From contig NZ_JAMTCG010000005.1 in the NCBI RefSeq assembly GCF_024171725.1, positions 186,001-250,000 on the forward strand: a DNA stretch of 64,000 nucleotides, read 5' to 3'. The stretch comes from Williamsia serinedens. Its GTDB lineage: Bacteria; Actinomycetota; Actinomycetes; Mycobacteriales; Mycobacteriaceae. Below, piece after piece: positions 43,433 through 52,554 of the stretch. Position 1 is the stretch's first letter; the number at the start of each line of letters is the position of its first letter. The translations under genes were made by a program, and so were the position numbers. The notes below the pieces were generated by a model. It did no database searches. It was not told where the DNA came from and saw only the letters and a program-made list of their open reading frames with translations.

Positions 43433-44219
43433 AGACCGGCTTCTCCTTGTTCGCGAACGCCGTCGGGCCGATCTTGGCGTCGTCGCTGGCGAACACCTTC
43501 TTGCCGAGTGCCGTCTCGACCGGGAACGCGTCCATCTCGTGCATCCCCTCGGTGTCACGGATGGTGCGCAGGATGTTCTGCACGGCCACCGGACCGTTGG
43601 CGGCGATGCGCTCGGCGATCTCGAGTGCCTTCTCCAGCGCGGTGCCGTCCGGCACGACGTACCCGATCAGCCCGTACGACAACGCCTCCTGTGCCGAGAC
43701 CTGACGTCCGGTGAGGAGCATGTCGGCGGCGATGGTGTACGGGATCTGGCGGACGAGGCGCACGGCACTTCCACCCATCGGGAACAGTCCCCACCGGGCC
43801 TCCGCCACACCGAACCGCGCGCTCTCGCCGGCGACGCGGATGTCGGTGCCCTGCAGGATCTCCGTGCCGCCGGCGATGGCCGGCCCCTCCACGGCCGCGA
43901 TGAGCGGTTTGGACAACCGCCGGCCCTTGAGCAGTGCGGGCAGATGGGTGGGGTCGAACTCGCCCGACTCGAAGCTGTCGCCGGGGGCCTGTCTGCTCAT
44001 GGCCTTCAGGTCGGCGCCCGCGCAGAAGTAGCCGCCGGCGCCGGTGAGGACGGCGACCCGGATGTCGTCGTCGGAGTCGACGCGGTCCCACGCCTCGACC
44101 ATGATCCGCATCATCTCGGTCGACAGCGCGTTACGCGCCTGGGGTCGGTTCAGGGTGACGACGAGGGTGTGGCCGCGCTTCTCGACGAGGCACTCGGGCT
44201 CGCGGGGGTTCTCGGACAC
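43419..44219 (-). CDS. echA19: EchA19 enoyl-CoA hydratase (steroid side chain)
   Basis: A 266-residue crotonase-family hydratase. EchA19 (Rv3516) hydrates the unsaturated C24 steroid-CoA during side-chain beta-oxidation. Oxyanion-hole segments: [14 protein letters not shown] and [42 protein letters not shown] carries one active-site glutamate, and [15 protein letters not shown] is typical. It is divergent from fadD19 with a KstR box between, exactly as in M. tuberculosis. GTG start at 44219. Confidence 0.9.
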   Translation of the reverse strand: MSENPREPECLVEKRGHTLVVTLNRPQARNALSTEMMRIMVEAWDRVDSDDDIRVAVLTGAGGYFCAGADLKAMSRQAPGDSFESGEFDPTHLPALLKGRRLSKPLIAAVEGPAIAGGTEILQGTDIRVAGESARFGVAEARWGLFPMGGSAVRLVRQIPYTIAADMLLTGRQVSAQEALSYGLIGYVVPDGTALEKALEIAERIAANGPVAVQNILRTIRDTEGMHEMDAFPVETALGKKVFASDDAKIGPTAFANKEKPVFTGR

Positions 44220-44272
44220 GCGACGACTCGCTCTCGATCGGGCAGGTGTTCTGCGGTTTCCTTGCCCAAAAC

Positions 44273-44286
44273 GGTAACACGTTCTA
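44273..44286. promoter_or_regulatory. KstR operator between echA19 and fadD19
   Basis: GGTAACACGTTCTA matches TnnAACnnGTTnnA except for the first base. It ends 10 bases before the fadD19 ATG, leaving no room for a clear ribosome-binding site. Confidence 0.8.
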
Positions 44287-44296
44287 GTTTTGTGCC

Positions 44297-45955
44297 ATGG
44301 CCTTCACCATCGCCGATCTCGTCGAGCACGCCGTCGATCTCATGCCCGATCGCGTCGCCCTGGAGACGGACGGCGCGTCGCGGACGTACGCCGAACTCGA
44401 GGCCCGCAGCAACGCGCTGGCACACCAGCTCCGGGCGCTGGGGGTGCAGCCCGGCGACACCGTCGGGCTGTACAGCCGCAACACCCTCGAGTGCGTCGAG
44501 GCGATGGTCGCGATCTTCAAGGCCCGCGCGGTGATGGTCAACGTCAACTTCCGGTACGTCGAGGCCGAACTCGAGCACATCTTCACCGACTCGCAGATGT
44601 CGGTGCTGATCTACGAGCGTCAGTACACGCAGAAGGTCGCGAAGGTGCTGCCGAAGGCGCCGGACCTGAAGCACCTCATCGTGATCGAGGACGGCACCGG
44701 CAAGGACATCGCCGACGCCCTGAACCACGGTCACCTGACGGCCGACGCGATCGAGTTCGAGGACGCGGTCGCCCAGAACCCGTCGGAGCGGGACTTCGAG
44801 GAGCGGTCCGACGACGACCTCTACATCCTCTACACCGGCGGGACCACGGGGAAGCCCAAGGGTGTGGTCTGGCGGCAGTACGACGTCTTCCGCGTCCTCG
44901 GCGGCGGAACCGACTGGTACACCGGCGAACCCGTCACCGACGAGTGGAAGTTCGCGAACGAGGGGGCCGCGGGAGGCCAGCTGGTGCGGTTCCCGATCCC
45001 GCCCTTCATCCACGGCGGGTCGCAGTGGGCCGTGTTCCAGGCCCTGTTCGGCGGCCAGAAGGCCATCATCTACCCCGAGTTCGGCGCCCACCAGACGTGG
45101 GAGATCGTCGAGCGGCACAAGGCCAACGTCGTCTTCATCACCGGAGATGCCATGGGGCGGCCCATGATCGAGGCGCTGCTGGAGAAGGACTACGACACCT
45201 CGTCGGTCGTGTCCATCGCCTCGTCGGCCGCGATCTTCTCGCAGAGCGTCAAGGACCAGTACGTCGACCGCTTCCCGAACGCGATCATCGTCGACGCGAT
45301 CGGCTCGTCCGAGACGGGATTCGGCGGCATGACAGCCGTCGAGAAGGGGCAGGCGCACGCAGGCGGTCCGCGGGTGAAGGCCGACCCGAACACCGTGCTG
45401 CTCCGCGAGGACGGCACGGTCATCCCGGTCGGGTCCGACGAGGTCGGTCTCATGGCGCGTACCGGCAACATCCCGCTGCGGTACCACAACGACCCCGAGA
45501 AGTCGGCGAAGACCTTCACGACCTTCGATGGCGTGCGCTATTCGATGCCGGGGGATTTCGCGCGGTACGAACCCGACGGCACCATCACGATGCTCGGTCG
45601 CGGGTCGGTGTCGATCAACTCGGGAGGCGAGAAGATCTTCCCGGAGGAGGTCGAGCAGGCGCTCAAGGCGCACCCCGACGTGTTCGACACCGTCGTCGTC
45701 GGCGTCCCCGACGACCGGTACGGCAACCGGGTCGCCGCGGTGATCGCCGCCCGCGACGGCCACCGTCCGGCGCTCACCGACATCAATGCCGTCGCGCGCG
45801 AGCAGATCGCCGGGTACAAGTGCCCGCGCAGCGTCTGGTTCGTCGACGAGATCAAGCGTTCGCCCGCCGGCAAGCCGAACTACCGCTGGGGCCACGAGGT
45901 CACGGAGTCCCGCCCCGCCGACGAGACGCTCGAGGTCTCGTCCACCCGTTCCTGA
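44297..45955 (+). CDS. fadD19: FadD19 steroid side-chain acyl-CoA ligase
   Basis: A 552-residue acyl-CoA synthetase close to the ~548-residue Rv3515c. FadD19 activates C27 steroid acids and is required for C24-branched side chains. Motifs: [19 protein letters not shown] (P-loop; the GGTTG form is typical of FadD19), [34 protein letters not shown] and the lysine motif [12 protein letters not shown]-terminal [19 protein letters not shown] also fits. Divergent from echA19 and followed after 26 bases by a nitronate monooxygenase-like gene. Confidence 0.93.
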   Translation: MAFTIADLVEHAVDLMPDRVALETDGASRTYAELEARSNALAHQLRALGVQPGDTVGLYSRNTLECVEAMVAIFKARAVMVNVNFRYVEAELEHIFTDSQMSVLIYERQYTQKVAKVLPKAPDLKHLIVIEDGTGKDIADALNHGHLTADAIEFEDAVAQNPSERDFEERSDDDLYILYTGGTTGKPKGVVWRQYDVFRVLGGGTDWYTGEPVTDEWKFANEGAAGGQLVRFPIPPFIHGGSQWAVFQALFGGQKAIIYPEFGAHQTWEIVERHKANVVFITGDAMGRPMIEALLEKDYDTSSVVSIASSAAIFSQSVKDQYVDRFPNAIIVDAIGSSETGFGGMTAVEKGQAHAGGPRVKADPNTVLLREDGTVIPVGSDEVGLMARTGNIPLRYHNDPEKSAKTFTTFDGVRYSMPGDFARYEPDGTITMLGRGSVSINSGGEKIFPEEVEQALKAHPDVFDTVVVGVPDDRYGNRVAAVIAARDGHRPALTDINAVAREQIAGYKCPRSVWFVDEIKRSPAGKPNYRWGHEVTESRPADETLEVSSTRS

Positions 45956-45981
45956 CGGCCATCCCGACAGACAGGCAATCC

Positions 45982-47127
45982 ATGCGCACCGCTCTCGCCG
46001 ATCGCTTCGGCATCGAGTACCCGATCTTCGGGTTCACCCCGTCCGAGCACGTGGCCGCGGCCATCAGCCGCGCCGGCGGTCTCGGTGTCCTCGGCTGCGT
46101 CCGGTTCAACGAGACCGACGAACTCGACCGTGTCCTCACCTGGATGCACGAGAACACCGACGGCAAGCCCTTCGGCGTCGACATCGTCATGCCCGCGAAG
46201 ATCCCGACCGAGGGCACGAAGGTCGACCTCGACGCGATGATCCCGCCCGAACACCGCGCGTTCGTCGAGCGCACCCTCGACGAGCTCGGCGTGCCGACGC
46301 TCGAGGGCGAGGAGCGGGTGAACGCCGGTGTCCTCGGATGGCTGCACTCCGTCGCCCGGTCGCACGTCGACGTCGCCATGGAGCACGCCGACCGGTACGG
46401 GCAGATCCGCCTCATCGCCAACGCGCTGGGGTCGCCTCCGGAGGACGTCATCGCGACGTCCCACGCCCACGGTGTCCAGGTCGCTGCGCTCGCCGGTGCG
46501 CGGTCGCATGCTCTGCACCACGTCGACGCCGGTGTGGACATCGTCATCGCCCAGGGATACGAGGCCGGCGGTCACACGGGCGAGATCACCTCGGTCGTCC
46601 TGTGGCCGGAGGTCGTCGACGCTGTCGGAGACAAGGCGTCCGTCCTCGCGGCGGGTGGTGTGGGGAGCGGTCGCCAGATCGCGGCGGCGCTGGCCTCGGG
46701 TGCCGACGGTGTGTGGATGGGGTCGTACTGGCTCACCGCCGCCGAGTACCGGCTCGGCGCGAAGGGCGACGGACCGACCACGATCCAGCGGGCGCTGCTG
46801 GCCGCGACCTCGCATGACACCGTGCGTCGTCGGATCTACTCCGGGAAGCCGGCCCGGCTGCTGAAGACCAAGTGGACCGATGCCTGGGATGCGCCGGATG
46901 CGCCTGCGCCCCTGCCGATGCCGCTGCAGAACCTGCTCGTCGCCGACGCCCACTCGCGGATCTCCGCCGCCGACGACCCGCAGGTCGTCGCGATGCCGGC
47001 CGGACAGATCGTCGGACGGATGAACGCGATCACCCCTGTCGCGGACCTGATCGACGGGCTCGTCGAGGAGTACACGCGCACCGTCGAGCGACTGGCGGCG
47101 ACCATGCCGCACACCGCCGACGCCTGA
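45982..47127 (+). CDS. Nitronate monooxygenase-family flavoprotein
   Basis: A 381-residue FMN TIM-barrel protein, second member of this family in the window after ipdC but clearly different: RFGIEYPIFGFTPSEHVAAAISRAGGLGVLG, DIVIAQGYEAGGHTGEITS and LAAGGVGSGRQIAAALASGADGVWMGSYWL. Substrate unknown; the position after fadD19 suggests a KstR-dependent transcript. The ATG at 45982 lies after ACAGGCAA; the larger open frame upstream is shadow of fadD19. Only about 11 bases separate its stop from the convergent fadD17 stop. Confidence 0.85.
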   Translation: MRTALADRFGIEYPIFGFTPSEHVAAAISRAGGLGVLGCVRFNETDELDRVLTWMHENTDGKPFGVDIVMPAKIPTEGTKVDLDAMIPPEHRAFVERTLDELGVPTLEGEERVNAGVLGWLHSVARSHVDVAMEHADRYGQIRLIANALGSPPEDVIATSHAHGVQVAALAGARSHALHHVDAGVDIVIAQGYEAGGHTGEITSVVLWPEVVDAVGDKASVLAAGGVGSGRQIAAALASGADGVWMGSYWLTAAEYRLGAKGDGPTTIQRALLAATSHDTVRRRIYSGKPARLLKTKWTDAWDAPDAPAPLPMPLQNLLVADAHSRISAADDPQVVAMPAGQIVGRMNAITPVADLIDGLVEEYTRTVERLAATMPHTADA

Positions 47128-47138
47128 GCGCGGAATCG

Positions 47139-48704
47139 TCAGCGGTAGGTGCAGGTCGAGCGGTCCAGGGTCCACGTCGGTTCCGGGTTCGACGCGGCGA
47201 GATCGCGCCGGAGCACCTTGAACGTCGCGGTGGTGGGCAGTTCGTCGACGACGCACACGTGACGAGGCCACTGCTTCGGGCCGAGGTCGGACTGCGCCGC
47301 CAGGAACGAGGACAGCTCGCCGGCGGACAGGTCGTCGGCGATCACGGACGCGACGATGTCGTCGCCGACGTCGGTGGCGACACCGTAGACACTCGCGAGA
47401 CGTATCCCGGGGTGGCGCAGCAGGATCCGCTCGATCGGCCCGGTGCCGACGTTCTCCCCGTCGACACGGACCCAGTCACCCATCCGCCCTGCGAAGTGGA
47501 CGAAGCCGTCGCGGTCGACGTAGGCCAGATCGCCGCTGTGGTACACCCCGCCGCGCATCCGGTCGGCGTCGGCGGCGGGGTCGCCGTAATAGCCGGTGAA
47601 GGCCCCCGGTCCGGCGGTGTTCACGATCTCCCCGACGGCGACGTCGGCGTTGAGGAGCCGGCCGTCGGCGTCGAACTCCGCAGGCGGACAGGGGAGTCCG
47701 GTGTCGGTGTCGACGACGGCGACCGGGGCGACGAGCGGGCCGAGCGCTTCGACAGGCGTGTCCGGCGTCCGCCCGATCGCGACACCGCCCTCCGTGGAGC
47801 CGAAACCGTCGACGACGCGGACACCGAACCGATCGGAGAACGCTGCGATGTCCGACGGTGACGCCTCGTTGCCGTAGACGATCCGAAGCGGGTTGTCGGC
47901 GTCGTCCTCGGCGGCCGGCGTCGCGAGGACGTAGCTCAGCGGCTTGCCGACGTAGTTGGCGTACGTGGCGCCGAAACGCCGGACGTCGTCCAGGAACCCG
48001 GACGCGGAGAACCGCGGGCGCAGGGCCACGGATGCGCCGGCGGCGACCGCGACCCCCCACCCGGCGATGACGGCGTTGGAGTGGAACATCGGCATCGCGA
48101 GGTAGACGACGTCGTCGGCGCCGAGCCCGAAGCGGTCGGCGAGCATCACCCCTGCGCCGGTCACCTTGGCGTTGTCGCACCGCACGGCCTTCGGGTCGCC
48201 GCTGGTGCCGGAGGTGAAGATCAGCATGAACAGGTCGTCCGGGGCGGGGCGGTGCGACGCCCCGACGAGGCCGCGCTGCGCGCTGACCTCGGCGAGCCAG
48301 GCCGACGACGTGACGTCCACGACGGGGATGTCGACGGTGTCGACACCGTCGAGGAGCGGCGCGGTGGAGGGTTCCACGAGGACCAGCGCGCAGTCGGCGA
48401 GGCGCATGTCGCGCGACAACGCCGCGCCGCGGCGGGTGGTGTTCAGTCCGACGACGACGAGACCATCGAGGGCGGCGGCGGACAGCACCGTGGCGAACGC
48501 CGGGGTGTTGTCGAGCAGGACGGCGACGTGCGGCGGTCGGGCAGGGTCGAGGCGGGCACGCAGGGCAGCTGCCCACCTACGCGCCTCCAGGAGATGGTCA
48601 CGCCAGCTGACGGAGGCGTCCCCGCAGCGGATCCCGCGGTCGTCGACGTCGGCCAGGCGGTCGAGCAGGTCGGAGATCGCGACGCTCGACACCCCGGTTG
48701 TCAC
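47139..48704 (-). CDS. fadD17: FadD17 steroid side-chain acyl-CoA ligase
   Basis: A 521-residue acyl-CoA synthetase matching Rv3506 in wording: GVSSVAISDLLDRLADVDDRG, the SWRDHLLEARR start and RLDPARPPHVAVLLDNTP. P-loop: LIFTSGTSGDPKAVRCDN. FadD17 activates C24 steroid acids in side-chain shortening. The C-terminal lysine position lies in TATFKVLRRDL. GTG at 48704 overlaps the fadE27 stop (GTGA), placing it third in the fadE26-fadE27-fadD17 operon. Confidence 0.9.
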   Translation of the reverse strand: MTTGVSSVAISDLLDRLADVDDRGIRCGDASVSWRDHLLEARRWAAALRARLDPARPPHVAVLLDNTPAFATVLSAAALDGLVVVGLNTTRRGAALSRDMRLADCALVLVEPSTAPLLDGVDTVDIPVVDVTSSAWLAEVSAQRGLVGASHRPAPDDLFMLIFTSGTSGDPKAVRCDNAKVTGAGVMLADRFGLGADDVVYLAMPMFHSNAVIAGWGVAVAAGASVALRPRFSASGFLDDVRRFGATYANYVGKPLSYVLATPAAEDDADNPLRIVYGNEASPSDIAAFSDRFGVRVVDGFGSTEGGVAIGRTPDTPVEALGPLVAPVAVVDTDTGLPCPPAEFDADGRLLNADVAVGEIVNTAGPGAFTGYYGDPAADADRMRGGVYHSGDLAYVDRDGFVHFAGRMGDWVRVDGENVGTGPIERILLRHPGIRLASVYGVATDVGDDIVASVIADDLSAGELSSFLAAQSDLGPKQWPRHVCVVDELPTTATFKVLRRDLAASNPEPTWTLDRSTCTYR

Positions 48705-49810
48705 ACCGGCTCGGCCGCCAACGCCGCACCGATGCGCCGCAGCGCCGTCGTCGCGGACCCGGTCGCGAACTCGTTTTGCTTGGCACGCAGGAAGTACCGG
48801 TGCAGCGGGTGACTGGTGTCGATACCGACCCCGCCGTGGACGTGGACGGCGGTGTGCGCGACCCGGTGCCCGGCCTCCGCAGCCCAGAACTTGGCGGTCG
48901 CCAGTTCGGTGCCGGCCGGGTCGTCCGCGCCGACGAGGTAGGCCGCCTGCAACGTGGTGAGGGTCGCCGCGCGGACGTCGATGTAGCCGTCGGCCAGCCG
49001 TTGGGCCACCGCCTGGAACGATCCGATCGGTCGCGAGAACTGCTCGCGTTCCCGGGCGTACGCGGCGGTCCGCTCGAGTGCGCCGGTGACGACGCCGACC
49101 TGGTCGGCGCATTGCGCGAGGGTGAGTCGGTCGACGACGGCGGTGACCGCGTCGGACCGGCCGAGGACGTCGTCCGGCGCCACCCGTACCGCCGTGAACT
49201 CGACGTGTGCCGCGGGCACGAGACCCGTCGTCCGAGCGTCCTCTCGGGTGATCCCGTCCCTGTCGAGGGACACCAGAGCGGCCAGGGTGCCGTCGGCTGC
49301 GGTCGCCGTGACGATGATGGCGGTCGCCGACGCGCCGAACGGCACCGACAGCGCGGTGCCGTCGAGAACCCACCCGTCCCCGTCCGGTCGTGCGGTGATC
49401 GTCGGGGCGAGCGGGTCGTCGGAGAGCTCCCCGTCGACCGCGACGGACACGATGGAGGAACCGTCGGTGACGCGCGGCAGCCATGTCGCACGCAGTTTCT
49501 GCCCGCCGAGTCGCGCGATCAGCGGCACGGCCACCATCGCGTGGGGCCCGAAGGGTACGCGCGCCAGGGTGGACCCGAGTTCCTGTGCGACCGCGATGTT
49601 CTCGACGACGCCGAGTCCGGCGCCGCCGTCCGCCTCGTCGGCCTCGAGGGCCAGGAGGCCGGCGTCGGCCAGCGCCGACCACAGTGCGGCGTCGAGGGGC
49701 TCGTCGGCACTCTCGGCCGCCGCGATCCGTTCCGGCGTCGCGATCTTCCCGGCGATGTCATGCGCGAGGCCCGCGACGTCGGCGGCCTCGTCGGAGGGTC
49801 GGAAATCCAT
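48701..49810 (-). CDS. fadE27: FadE27 (ChsE5) acyl-CoA dehydrogenase subunit
   Basis: A 369-residue acyl-CoA dehydrogenase subunit that pairs with FadE26 in an alpha2beta2 enzyme acting on the C27 steroid side-chain CoA. It keeps the FAD-interacting QFSRPIGSFQAVAQRLADGYID and the HVHGGVGIDTSHPLHRYFLRAK C-terminal segment. In such heteromers one subunit lacks the catalytic base. Length matches Rv3505 (373). GAGAGG precedes the ATG. It is 28 bases downstream of fadE26 and overlaps fadD17. Confidence 0.9.
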   Translation of the reverse strand: MDFRPSDEAADVAGLAHDIAGKIATPERIAAAESADEPLDAALWSALADAGLLALEADEADGGAGLGVVENIAVAQELGSTLARVPFGPHAMVAVPLIARLGGQKLRATWLPRVTDGSSIVSVAVDGELSDDPLAPTITARPDGDGWVLDGTALSVPFGASATAIIVTATAADGTLAALVSLDRDGITREDARTTGLVPAAHVEFTAVRVAPDDVLGRSDAVTAVVDRLTLAQCADQVGVVTGALERTAAYAREREQFSRPIGSFQAVAQRLADGYIDVRAATLTTLQAAYLVGADDPAGTELATAKFWAAEAGHRVAHTAVHVHGGVGIDTSHPLHRYFLRAKQNEFATGSATTALRRIGAALAAEPV

Positions 49811-49838
49811 GGGGGGCCTCTCGGTCAGCGCTTCGGGG

Positions 49839-51041
49839 TCACCGCTTCTGGGCGGGCTGGCCCAGGGCGAGCATGGCGATGATGTCGCGTTGGATCTCGT
49901 TGGTGCCGCCGCCGAAGGTCAGGATCAGCGACGACCGATGGAACCGTTCGATCCGCCCTGCGAGCTGGGCGCCCGGCGAGTTCCCACGCAGCGTGGCGGC
50001 CGGACCGAGCACCTCCATGAGCAACCGGTAGGCCTCGGTGGCGAACTCGGTGCCGAACACCTTCGTCGCGGAGGCGTCGGCCGGGGACGGTGACCCACCC
50101 TGCGTGGCCGTCGACGCGATGTTCCAGTTGATCAGCTTGAGGAACTCGACCTTGGCGTGCACCCGCGCGAGGTTGAGCTGCACCCACTCGGCGTCGATGA
50201 CGCGGTTCCCGTCGGCACGTTTGGTGTTCTGCGCCCACTCCACGGTCTCGCGCAGCGCCTGCTGGATGGGCGCGGCCGAACACAGGGCGACGCGCTCGTG
50301 GTTGAGCTGGTTGGTGACCAACGGCCAGCCGCCGCCGAGCTCGCCGACGAGCGCCGAACGCGGGACCCGGACGTCCGAGTAGTAGGTGGCGCTCGTGTCG
50401 ACGCCGGCCATCGTGTGGACGGGTGTGTAGCTGAACCCCTCGGCGGTTGTCGGCACGATGAGCATCGAGATGCCCTTGTGCTTCTTGCCACCGGGCTCCA
50501 TCGACGACGGGTCGGTCCGGCAGGCGAGCCAGATGTAGTCGGCGTACTGGATGAGGCTCGTCCACATCTTCTGGCCGTTGATCACGAACTCGTCGCCGTC
50601 GAGCGCGGCGGTCGTCCGCAGCGACGCGAGGTCGGTTCCGGCGCCGGGCTCGGAGTAGCCGATCGAGAAGTGCAGTTCGCCTGCGGCGATCTTCGGCAGG
50701 AAGAACGCCTTCTGCTCGTCGGTGCCGTAGTGCATGATCGTCGGCGCGACGGAGTTGATCGTCAGGAACGGCACCGGGACACCGGCGATGGCCGCCTCGT
50801 CGGTGAAGATCAGCTGGTCCATCATCGGACGGTTCTGGCCGCCGTACTCCTCGGGCCAGCCCAGCGCCAACCACCCGTCGGCGCCCATCTGCGCGACGAT
50901 CTCGCGGTAGACGTTGCCCGCGCCCACCTCGCCCGAGTCTGACGCGAGGGCCGCGCGCCGATCGGGTGTCATCAGTCGCGCGAAGTAGCCGCGGAGCTCG
51001 CGTCGGAGCTCCTCCTGGGCGTCGGTATAGGCGATGCGCAT
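49839..51041 (-). CDS. fadE26: FadE26 (ChsE4) acyl-CoA dehydrogenase subunit
   Basis: A 400-residue acyl-CoA dehydrogenase, same length as Rv3504. Motifs: LALGWPEEYGGQNRPM, IGYSEPGAGTDLASLRTTA, FVINGQKMWTSLIQYADYIW, the NHERVALC segment carrying the expected catalytic glutamate, and TFGGGTNEIQRDIIAMLALG at the C-terminus. With FadE27 it desaturates the first cycle of side-chain beta-oxidation. First gene of the operon; a perfect KstR box lies 65 bases upstream, shared with divergent fdxD. Confidence 0.92.
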   Translation of the reverse strand: MRIAYTDAQEELRRELRGYFARLMTPDRRAALASDSGEVGAGNVYREIVAQMGADGWLALGWPEEYGGQNRPMMDQLIFTDEAAIAGVPVPFLTINSVAPTIMHYGTDEQKAFFLPKIAAGELHFSIGYSEPGAGTDLASLRTTAALDGDEFVINGQKMWTSLIQYADYIWLACRTDPSSMEPGGKKHKGISMLIVPTTAEGFSYTPVHTMAGVDTSATYYSDVRVPRSALVGELGGGWPLVTNQLNHERVALCSAAPIQQALRETVEWAQNTKRADGNRVIDAEWVQLNLARVHAKVEFLKLINWNIASTATQGGSPSPADASATKVFGTEFATEAYRLLMEVLGPAATLRGNSPGAQLAGRIERFHRSSLILTFGGGTNEIQRDIIAMLALGQPAQKR

Positions 51042-51105
51042 GGCGGACTCCGTGAGAGTATCGGTGAGGGAACGTTCGGTCGGTGGGTCGACCCTGGTGA
51101 GACTC

Positions 51106-51119
51106 TAGAACACGTTCTA
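51106..51119. promoter_or_regulatory. KstR operator between fadE26 operon and fdxD
   Basis: TAGAACACGTTCTA is a perfect match, extended as CTAGAACACGTTCTAA. It serves the divergent fadE26 and fdxD promoters, as in M. tuberculosis. Confidence 0.9.
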
Positions 51120-51174
51120 ACGTGAGGGCGTGCAGTGCGTCAATGCACGCAATTGGCTAACGGAAGGTCACGAC

Positions 51175-51363
51175 ATGCGTATCAAGGCAGATTTCGACCT
51201 GTGCGAGTCCAACGCCGTCTGCGTCGGGATGGCTCCCGACGTGTTCGACCTCGACGACAACGACTACCTGGTGATCCTCCAGGAAGAGGTTCCCGACGAC
51301 CGGCTCGAGGAGATGCGCCAGGTGGTGGCGAACTGCCCGAAGGCGGCGCTCTCCATCGAGTGA
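51175..51363 (+). CDS. fdxD: FdxD-type [3Fe-4S]-like ferredoxin
   Basis: A 62-residue single-cluster ferredoxin, equivalent of Rv3503c. Cysteines are Cys10, Cys16 (CESNAVC) and Cys54 (NCPKAAL), a pattern of three ligands rather than four. It is the likely electron donor for cytochrome P450s of the sterol cluster such as CYP125, or a partner of the acyl-CoA dehydrogenases. GGAAGG lies 7-12 bases upstream of the ATG. A longer frame to 51130 lacks a sensible start. Confidence 0.9.
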   Translation: MRIKADFDLCESNAVCVGMAPDVFDLDDNDYLVILQEEVPDDRLEEMRQVVANCPKAALSIE

Positions 51364-51424
51364 CCCCCGAGGCCCGCACCCGGCACGCACGACGAACCCC
51401 GTGCCCTTGACATCGCGGCAGAAT

Positions 51425-51438
51425 TAGAACAGGTTCTA
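51425..51438. promoter_or_regulatory. KstR operator abutting hsd4A start codon
   Basis: TAGAACAGGTTCTA is a perfect match ending 4 bases before the hsd4A ATG. No ribosome-binding site can fit between them. Confidence 0.88.
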
Positions 51439-51442
51439 GCTC

Positions 51443-52333
51443 ATGCAGATTCTGGAAGGGCGGGTCGCCGTCGTGACCGGGGCGGCCGCGGGCCTCGGTC
51501 GGGCCGAGGCCGTCGGGTTGGGCGCGCTGGGCGCGACCGTCGTCGTGAACGATCTGGCCGCGGCACTCGACGACAGTGACGTCGTCGATGCGATCGCCGC
51601 CGCCGGCGGCAAGGCGGTGGTGGTCGCCGGTGACATCGGTGAGTCCGCGACGGCGACCGAGATCGTCCGGACGGCCGTCGACGACCACGGGTCGCTCGAC
51701 GTCCTGATGTGCAACGCCGGCGTCGTCCGCGACCGGATGCTGTTCAACATGAGCGACGACGAGTGGGATCTCGTCCTCCGCGTGCACCTTCGCGGGCACT
51801 TCCTGCTCAACCGCAACGCCGCCGCCCACTGGCGCGCCGCGTCGAAGGCCGCTGACGCGCCGGTGTACGGACGGATCGTCAACACCTCGTCGGAGGCCGG
51901 TCTGCTCGGCCCCGAGGGGCAGGCGAACTACGGCGCCGCGAAGGCCGGGATCACGGCGTTGACGCTCTCCGCCTCCCGCATCCTCTCGCGCTACGGCGTC
52001 ACCGCGAACGCCATATGCCCCCGCGCGCGCACCGCGATGACCGCCGGCGTGTTCGGCGAGGCACCGACCGACGGCGTCGACCCGCTCTCGACCGACCACG
52101 TCGTGAGCCTGGTGCAGTTCCTCGCCGGGCCGGACTCGGCGGCGGTGAGCGGTCAGGTGTTCGTCGTCTACGGTCCGAAGGTGACGCTGATGGCCGCCCC
52201 GACCGTCGAGCAGACCTTCACCGCGGATGGTGACGCCTGGGACCCCGCGGCCCTGTCGGACCGTCTGAGCAGCTATTTCGCCGATCGTGACCCGTCGCAG
52301 ACCTTCTCGGCGGCACGCGCGCTCGCGGGCTGA
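51443..52333 (+). CDS. hsd4A: Hsd4A-type hydroxysteroid/hydroxyacyl-CoA dehydrogenase (SDR)
   Basis: A 296-residue SDR, Rv3502c-like, that oxidises the 3-hydroxyacyl-CoA of the steroid side chain (17beta-hydroxysteroid dehydrogenase activity also described). Motifs: VTGAAAGLGRAEAVGLGALG, MCNAGVVRDRM (CNAG in place of NNAG) and NTSSEAGLLGPEGQANYGAAKAG. PRARTAMTAGVF is family-typical. Its start is directly after a KstR box. It precedes the mce4 operon, as in mycobacteria. The 221 bases after it, before yrbE4A, contain no recognised KstR box or gene, only a short GCGTCGGGCAGCGACGC hairpin-like stretch. Confidence 0.9.
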   Translation: MQILEGRVAVVTGAAAGLGRAEAVGLGALGATVVVNDLAAALDDSDVVDAIAAAGGKAVVVAGDIGESATATEIVRTAVDDHGSLDVLMCNAGVVRDRMLFNMSDDEWDLVLRVHLRGHFLLNRNAAAHWRAASKAADAPVYGRIVNTSSEAGLLGPEGQANYGAAKAGITALTLSASRILSRYGVTANAICPRARTAMTAGVFGEAPTDGVDPLSTDHVVSLVQFLAGPDSAAVSGQVFVVYGPKVTLMAAPTVEQTFTADGDAWDPAALSDRLSSYFADRDPSQTFSAARALAG

Positions 52334-52554
52334 CGGCGACGAGTCTGTGTATTCGACCAACATCCACGGCAGGCAATTGGACGCATGCTAAGTTGCCTTC
52401 GACCACACCCCCTGACGACGCGAAAGCCGTTGTCGCAGCGCGTCGGGCAGCGACGCGGGGAGTCGGTCACGATGATCGGACGCAGTGGGTTCGCCTCCCG
52501 GGACGGGGCCGAACGGGTCGGGCTCCACGGCGTGGGTGTGTGTGAGGAGAGTCG

